Program-made: the position numbers and the translations under genes
In this document: positions 5,254-9,540 of the stretch, in pieces
Layout of the letters: each line of letters opens with the position of its first letter
How positions within the stretch are numbered: position 1 is the first letter of the stretch
NCBI GenBank assembly: GCA_013695975.1
Contig: JACCZL010000235.1
Span: forward strand, 1 to 9,540
Length of the DNA stretch: 9,540 nucleotides
DNA from: Chloroflexota bacterium
GTDB lineage: Bacteria > Chloroflexota > UBA6077 > JACCZL01
Direction: 5' to 3'
Notes under the pieces: model-generated
What the model was told of the DNA's origin: nothing
Database searches by the model: none
The model's input: only the letters and a program-made list of their open reading frames with translations

Positions 5254-6600
5254 ATGGCCGAAGTAAGTCCCTTCCGCGGACTCCGTTATGACCCTGGGCA
5301 CGCGCCTGACCTGGGCAGGATCCTCTGTCCACCGTACGATGTCGTCGACGCGGCGCTCGAGCGCCGTTATCGAGAGCAGCACGAGTACAACGCGATCCGG
5401 CTCGAGCTGAGCATGGGCTCGGTGGCCGACCCGCCGGCCGGTGCTGGTCAGGGCGATGACCGCTACGCGCGCGCGGCCGAGACGTTGTGGGCCTGGCGTG
5501 AGGCGGGCATCCTCAGGCAGGAGGGGGCGGCGGAGAGCTTCTACCTGCACGAAGCCGAGTTCGATCATCAAGGGGCCAGGCGGGTCCGACGCGAGCTGGT
5601 CGGCCAGGTCCGGCTCGAGCCCTGGGACCGCCGCGTCGTGCTGCCACACGAGCGGACCTACGATCGGCCGAAGGCCGATCGGCTGCGGCTACTCGAGGCG
5701 ACTCGGACCAATCTCAGCCCGATCCTGGCGTTCTTTCCGCGCGTCGCGAGCACCCAGGACGCTCTGGCAGCCGCCTGGGACTGGGCCGAGGCCCGACCGG
5801 CCGCGGTCCACGGCGTCGACCTCGACGACGTTGGTCATCGCCTCTGGGTCCTCCAGGATCCACTCCTCGTCGACGGCCTGCGGCGGTTCTTCGAGGATCG
5901 TCCGCTGTTCATCGCCGACGGTCACCATCGCTATGAGACGGCCCTGCGCTACCAGGAGCGTAGCCAGGCGGCCACCGATTCCCCGTCCGACTCGGCCGGC
6001 TACGTGATGATGCACCTGGTCGCGCAGGATGACCCGGGGCTCGTGATCCTGCCGATCCACCGCCTCCTGCGTGGACTGGACTGGCTCGACGCCGCCGAGC
6101 TGGAAGAGCGCCTGTCGGTCGAGTTTCACCCCGAGTACTTTCCGCTCTGGCCGGACGCCCCGCCGGAGCAGGTGGATGCCTACGTGGCGCAACTGGAGTC
6201 GCAGGGCCAGGCCGATCGGGTCATCGGCATGTATGGCCCCGATCCCGACATCTTTGCCGTGGTCTCACTGCGTGATCGTCGGGGGTCGCCGGCCAGCGTC
6301 CCAGTCGACCGCGACCCGAGTTGGCAGGAGCTCGACGTGGTCCTGGCTGATGAGGCCGTGATCCGGCCGCTCCTAGCTGAGGGGGGCCTGCAAGCGGAAG
6401 ACGCCATCGACTACACTCGCGATGCCCATGAGGCGTTCGCGCTCGTTCGCAGCCGCGAGCGCGCGCTCGCCGTCCTCCTCAACCCCACCCGGATCGAACA
6501 AGTCGCCGCCGTCGCGCTGGCCGGCGAGCGGATGCCCGAGAAGTCGACCTACTTCTACCCCAAGGCCCCGACCGGACTGGTCCTCCGTCCGCTCGATTAG
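5254..6600 (+). CDS. DUF1015 family protein (COG4198 type)
   Basis: The 448-residue product, counted from ATG 5254, is a full-length DUF1015 protein, widespread in bacteria with no settled function to my knowledge. Family motifs in order are PFRGLRYDP (6-14), CPPYDVV (25-31), YNAIRLEL (45-52), LPHERTY (130-136), LSPILAFF (154-161), ADGHHRYETAL (221-231) and the C-terminal MPEKSTYFYPKAPTGLV (427-443). The GHHR segment resembles the G-x-H-R element of ParB/sulfiredoxin-fold nucleotide-binding proteins such as the SerK and SbnI serine kinases; that link is my inference from one motif. No signal peptide or membrane segment is seen, so it is cytoplasmic. An in-frame ATG at 5224 would add 10 residues, but MAEVSPFRGL is the usual family N-terminus. 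It diverges from the LysM gene and ends 236 bases before the sigma-factor gene. Confidence 0.93.
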   Translation: MAEVSPFRGLRYDPGHAPDLGRILCPPYDVVDAALERRYREQHEYNAIRLELSMGSVADPPAGAGQGDDRYARAAETLWAWREAGILRQEGAAESFYLHEAEFDHQGARRVRRELVGQVRLEPWDRRVVLPHERTYDRPKADRLRLLEATRTNLSPILAFFPRVASTQDALAAAWDWAEARPAAVHGVDLDDVGHRLWVLQDPLLVDGLRRFFEDRPLFIADGHHRYETALRYQERSQAATDSPSDSAGYVMMHLVAQDDPGLVILPIHRLLRGLDWLDAAELEERLSVEFHPEYFPLWPDAPPEQVDAYVAQLESQGQADRVIGMYGPDPDIFAVVSLRDRRGSPASVPVDRDPSWQELDVVLADEAVIRPLLAEGGLQAEDAIDYTRDAHEAFALVRSRERALAVLLNPTRIEQVAAVALAGERMPEKSTYFYPKAPTGLVLRPLD

Positions 6601-6693
6601 GTCGCGCCCGGATGCCCTGGTCGGCACCGTTCTTGCTGACGGCCCAAGCGGGTGATCCGGTCTGGCGTGCCGCTCGCATAGTGGGTACACTCC

Positions 6694-6719
6694 GGAACTT
6701 TCCCAGCGCGGTTTGCGTT
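6694..6719 (+). promoter_or_regulatory. ECF-sigma-like promoter candidate (GGAAC-N18-GTT) upstream of the sigma-factor gene
   Basis: In the gap before the sigma gene, GGAAC (6694-6698, extended to GGAACTT) is followed after exactly 18 bases by GTT (6717-6719). This matches the GGAA(C/T)-N18-GTT form read by SigR/SigE/SigH-type ECF factors in Actinobacteria. Transcription would begin near 6727, leaving a leader of about 110 bases. A perfect -35 hexamer TTGACA lies at 6725-6730 but has no acceptable -10 at 16-18 bases. Eight specified bases can occur by chance. Confidence 0.35.
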
Positions 6720-6836
6720 ATACCTTGACACGGAGCAGCGGGTGCTTGCCGCCTCATGCTCCAGGCGGTGGGGAGGACGCGCTCTGGCGTAGGCGATCGG
6801 CGTTGAGGTAGGCGTCAAAGGAGCGTGACCACGACC

Positions 6837-7796
6837 ATGGCGGCGGAAGATGTCGTCACCCCGGAAGCTACTCTTGAGCGCGAATCCGACCCTGTTGGCG
6901 AGGCGCTCCCGCTCTACCTGCACGAGATCGGCCGAGTCCCGCTGCTGACGGCAGTGGCCGAGGTCGAGCTGGCCAAGGCGATCGAGGCGGGAAGCCTGGC
7001 CGCCCGCGAGCTCGAACGGGCGGGCGCCCCGACCGTTGACGTCCAGGCGCTCGAGGCGACGGTCCTCCAGGGCCAGCGCGCGCGCGGCAGACTGATCGAG
7101 GCCAACCTACGCCTCGTGGTCAGCGTGGCCCGCCGCTCCATGAACCGCGGCATCCCGCTCGGCGACCTGATCCAGGAAGGCAACATCGGGCTGATGCGGG
7201 CGGTCGAGAAGTTCGATTATCGCCGTGGGTTCAAGTTCAGTACCTATGCCACCTGGTGGATTCGGCAGGCCGTCAGCCGCGCGTTGGCCGACCATGCAAG
7301 GACGATTCGGATTCCTGTCCACATGGTCGAGACGATCAACAAGTATGTCCGCGTCGTCACCGCGCTTCAGCAGGAGCTTGGCCGAGAGCCGACGACACGG
7401 GAAGTCGGGGCGGCGCTCGAAATGCCGGATGAGCGGGTGCGTGAGCTGACCCGCATCCTGCCCCAGCCGATCTCGCTCGATACGTTCGTGGGCGACGAAC
7501 AGCAGGGCCAGCTCTCGGACTTCATCGAGGACGAGAACGCCCCCGACCCGGATGCGTCGATCTCGCTGCTGATGCTGCGCTTGCAGGTCGAGGCCGTGCT
7601 CAACTCGTTGACGCCGCGGGAACGGCGCGTGGTCGAGCTACGCTTCGGCCTCGACGGCGACAAGCTGTACACCCTGTCTGAGATCGGCGAGGAGCTCGGC
7701 GTCACCCGCGAGCGTATCCGCCAGATCGAGGCCAAGGCGCTTCGCAAGCTCCGCCACCCGAGCCGCGCCCGGCGCCTGCGAGACTACGCCGACTGA
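6837..7796 (+). CDS. RpoD/SigA-family RNA polymerase sigma factor (group 1 or 2)
   Basis: Sigma70-family factors direct RNA polymerase to -35/-10 promoters. Residues count from ATG 6837 (319 aa). Region 1.2 is at about 18-51 (DPVGEALPLYLHEIGRVPLL). Region 2 is at about 80-156, with ANLRLVVSVARR, DLIQEGNIGLMRAVEKFDYRRG and FSTYATWWIRQAV, the melting and -10 recognition segments. Region 3 is at about 166-242, and region 4 at about 246-306 with the -35-binding helix-turn-helix TLSEIGEELGVTRERIRQ (279-296). It lacks an extended acidic region 1.1 and has only a short linker between regions 1.2 and 2. It could be the main factor of this lineage or a close group-2 paralogue (HrdB/SigB-like), so I give no symbol. 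AAAGGAG (6817-6823) is 13 bases from this ATG; an in-frame GTG at 6825 is only 1 base from it. No -12/-24-type feature is present. Confidence 0.95.
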   Translation: MAAEDVVTPEATLERESDPVGEALPLYLHEIGRVPLLTAVAEVELAKAIEAGSLAARELERAGAPTVDVQALEATVLQGQRARGRLIEANLRLVVSVARRSMNRGIPLGDLIQEGNIGLMRAVEKFDYRRGFKFSTYATWWIRQAVSRALADHARTIRIPVHMVETINKYVRVVTALQQELGREPTTREVGAALEMPDERVRELTRILPQPISLDTFVGDEQQGQLSDFIEDENAPDPDASISLLMLRLQVEAVLNSLTPRERRVVELRFGLDGDKLYTLSEIGEELGVTRERIRQIEAKALRKLRHPSRARRLRDYAD

Positions 7797-7829
7797 CGAA
7801 TGGGTAGTGGGTCGTCCCTTGCTGGCGAT

Positions 7830-7852
7830 CCTGAGAGGCTCCTCTGGTCAGG
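7830..7852. terminator. Possible hairpin between the convergent sigma-factor and glycosyltransferase genes
   Basis: CCTGA (7830-7834) pairs with TCAGG (7848-7852). Inside it GAGG (7835-7838) pairs with CCTC (7841-7844), with a TGG bulge. The hairpin lies 33 bases past the sigma-gene stop and overlaps the TGA stop of the convergent gene (7848-7850). There is no U-tract on either side, so if it terminates it does so weakly or with help. Confidence 0.25.
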
Positions 7853-9540
7853 TGGCCCGCTCGAAGATGACGAAGTTGCCGTACTCGCCGACGGGGCGGT
7901 AGCGCGGGGCGAGTGCCCGCTCATAGGTCCCGCGGACCGACCGTTCGCCGAGCTCGAGCGCGAGCACCCGCACTGGCTGGTCTAGCCAGGTCCCGTCGAA
8001 GCCTTGTCCGAGATCCCACACCACGTGCTGCCAGGATTCTTGATCGACGTAACGCTGGTGTCGGCTGTACCAGGCGACCTCCTTCGAGGCGATGTACAGC
8101 TCATCCGGCTGGAGCCGATCCTCCAGCGCGCGGGCCGCTTCGACCTGGCCGTAGCGACCGTAATAGTAGGTCGTCGAGCCGTCGAGCCCGCGCTGATGCA
8201 CGTTCAGGGCGAGCGACCAGGCCAGGGCCAGCGCGGCCAGGCTGATCGGCGCGGCACGGAGAGGACTGACCCGCCCGAGCTGGGCCCAGAGCCCCCCCAT
8301 CGCGAGGCCGACGAGCAGGGGAACGACGATCAGCAGGCGGATCAGGGTCGGGTCCCACTCGATCGCCCAGAGGTCGGCCCGGGCTTGGAGCCAGCCGAAC
8401 ACGGCCGCGAACCCGACCAACATGACCGCGAGCTGACCCCAGCTCGGGCGTCCCGCTGCGCGGACGATCGCCGCGCCGCTCGCCGCTGTCCAGAGTGGCA
8501 GCATGGCGGCGTGGTACTTCGGGAAGCTGCCAGCGAGCTTCATGATGTAAACGAGGTAGATCGCCGCGCCGAGGACGACGACCAGGTCCCCAGGCTCGAG
8601 GCCCCGCCCGCGCAGCAAGCGCCACAGTCGCGGCAGCCCGGCCAGGACGAACAGCAGGCAGAAGAACGGCCCGAGCCAGAGCACCGCTGGCGCCGCGCCG
8701 GCCGCGAACGCCGCCCATGACACAAAGCGGTCACGGGTGCTGGTCCCGCTCTCGAGCGCTTCACGGGAGACCACGATGAACGTGTAGTCCGCCGGCATGC
8801 CGGTCAGGCCGGTGACCACCAGCCAGCTTACGAGGAACAGTGCCCAACCGAGCGCACCGATGGTGAGCGCCTCGAGCGCCCCCCGCCAGCCAGTCGACCC
8901 GAATGCCCGGGTGAAGACCATTGCCGCGAGCAGCAACAGCGGCGTGGTCAGCTTGGCCCAGAGTAGCAGTCCGTAGAAGATCGCCAGGCCTGCCACGGTG
9001 CCACGGGGCCAGCGGTCCGGTAGTCGGATCAGCACCCACACGAAGAGGGTGGTCAGCAGCATCAGCACGGTGTTGTCGATGTCCAGGATTCCCGCTGCCT
9101 GGACGGTTAGCGGCCCGAGCAAGAACAGGGCGACGGCGAGCACGCCGGCCACCAGACCGCCCGGTTCCCGCACCGAACCCGGGCCGGCGAGCCGGCGGGC
9201 CAGATCGAAGCTGAGGCCGGCCGCCAGGAGTTGGCAGAGGACGCTCAGTCCGCGGGTTGCCGCCTCGGACTCGCCAAACAGCATCGTCGTCAGGCCGAGG
9301 GCGTAGATGTAGAGCGGCGGATGCCAGAGCGCCCACTGCTCGCGCTCCCGGTAGAGGTGGAGCAGGTAACCCTGATTGCCGTAAGGCAGCCCCGTGTGGG
9401 CAACGGCTCGAGCCCCGAGGGCGAAGTTGACGTCGTCGTAGACGAATGGCTTGCCGAGCTGTGGGGCGAGGAGCCAGCCGTAGAGGGCCAGGATGCCCAC
9501 GATGGCGAGCGCGGCGAGGGCGTACCGCGCGCGCGGTACG
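7848..9540 (-). CDS. GT39-like polytopic membrane glycosyltransferase, 5' end outside window
   Basis: This resembles the GT39/GT83 (PMT/ArnT-like) GT-C glycosyltransferases, which move a sugar from a polyprenyl-phosphate donor to a protein or lipid outside the membrane. Counting from an in-frame GTG at 9500 (550 aa), the first loop has YDDVNFALGARAV (21-33), with the acidic pair D22-D23 expected for the catalytic region. WHPPLYIYALGL (59-70) is the family HPP motif. Many hydrophobic spans follow (about 84-97, 115-140, 144-160, 168-196, 213-231, 266-289, 306-320, 356-371, 388-404, 419-431), then a soluble C-terminal domain (about 432-550). The frame runs on upstream as ...VPRARYALAALAIVGIL to the edge at 9540, which completes the first membrane helix, so the real start is outside. 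SFPKYHAAMLPL (325-336) is also typical. The acceptor substrate is unknown, and no sugar-pathway neighbour is visible here. Confidence 0.85.
   Translation of the reverse strand, partial: VPRARYALAALAIVGILALYGWLLAPQLGKPFVYDDVNFALGARAVAHTGLPYGNQGYLLHLYREREQWALWHPPLYIYALGLTTMLFGESEAATRGLSVLCQLLAAGLSFDLARRLAGPGSVREPGGLVAGVLAVALFLLGPLTVQAAGILDIDNTVLMLLTTLFVWVLIRLPDRWPRGTVAGLAIFYGLLLWAKLTTPLLLLAAMVFTRAFGSTGWRGALEALTIGALGWALFLVSWLVVTGLTGMPADYTFIVVSREALESGTSTRDRFVSWAAFAAGAAPAVLWLGPFFCLLFVLAGLPRLWRLLRGRGLEPGDLVVVLGAAIYLVYIMKLAGSFPKYHAAMLPLWTAASGAAIVRAAGRPSWGQLAVMLVGFAAVFGWLQARADLWAIEWDPTLIRLLIVVPLLVGLAMGGLWAQLGRVSPLRAAPISLAALALAWSLALNVHQRGLDGSTTYYYGRYGQVEAARALEDRLQPDELYIASKEVAWYSRHQRYVDQESWQHVVWDLGQGFDGTWLDQPVRVLALELGERSVRGTYERALAPRYRPVGEYGNFVIFERAT
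9521..9540. repeat. Perfect 20-bp palindrome inside the glycosyltransferase frame
   Basis: The sequence CGTACCGCGCGCGCGGTACG equals its own reverse complement over all 20 bases. It reaches the window edge and could be longer only if the next base pairs with G9520. It lies within the reading frame near the presumed N-terminus of the glycosyltransferase (coding V-P-R-A-R-Y). It may be a chance product of the CG-rich code or an operator-like site close to the true start. Confidence 0.6.

Noticed and set aside
6725..6730. Perfect TTGACA as -35 of a housekeeping promoter for the sigma gene
   Set aside because: No acceptable -10 lies 16-18 bases downstream; the nearest candidate (CATGCT) is 24 bases away.

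Overview
The window is very GC-rich bacterial chromosomal DNA with tightly packed housekeeping genes. No insertion sequence, phage gene, CRISPR array or obvious transferred island is visible. The gene style (zincin-type metallopeptidase, divergent CNNM protein, proline/serine-rich lipoproteins, a short RpoD-type sigma factor, a GT39-like membrane protein) and the sigma-factor sequence suggest a Chloroflexota-like lineage, perhaps near Thermomicrobia/Sphaerobacter. This is an impression from protein style; a high-GC relative such as an actinobacterium cannot be excluded.

Region 1 (about 3965 down to 1, minus strand) looks like one transcription unit. A sigma70-type promoter is followed by tRNA-Gln(UUG), glmU (UDP-GlcNAc synthesis), a CNNM/CorC-like CBS protein, a 28-residue membrane microprotein too short for usual gene calling, a zincin-like metallopeptidase whose ATG overlaps the microprotein stop (ATGA), a hairpin built from 7-bp repeats, and trmD, which runs off the left edge. 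It mixes cell-wall precursor supply, tRNA supply and modification, and membrane functions.

Region 2 (5191 down to 4020, minus strand) holds two small predicted lipoproteins. The first has a C-terminal LysM domain, pointing to peptidoglycan binding. The second is a proline-rich protein with no recognisable domain.

Region 3 (5254 to 7796, plus strand) holds a DUF1015 protein, possibly read from a nearly leaderless mRNA, and an RpoD/SigA-type sigma factor. The 236-bp gap before the sigma gene contains a GGAAC-N18-GTT match, the form of an actinobacterial ECF-sigma promoter.

Region 4 (9540 down to 7848, minus strand, convergent with the sigma gene) is a polytopic GT39-like glycosyltransferase. 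Its reading frame stays open to the right edge, so its true start lies outside the window. A perfect 20-bp palindrome forms the last 20 bases.

No clear new defence or mobile system is present. The best leads are the coupled microprotein, the loss of the signature motifs in the CNNM membrane domain, the heptamer hairpin before trmD, and the possible stress-sigma promoter in front of the sigma gene.
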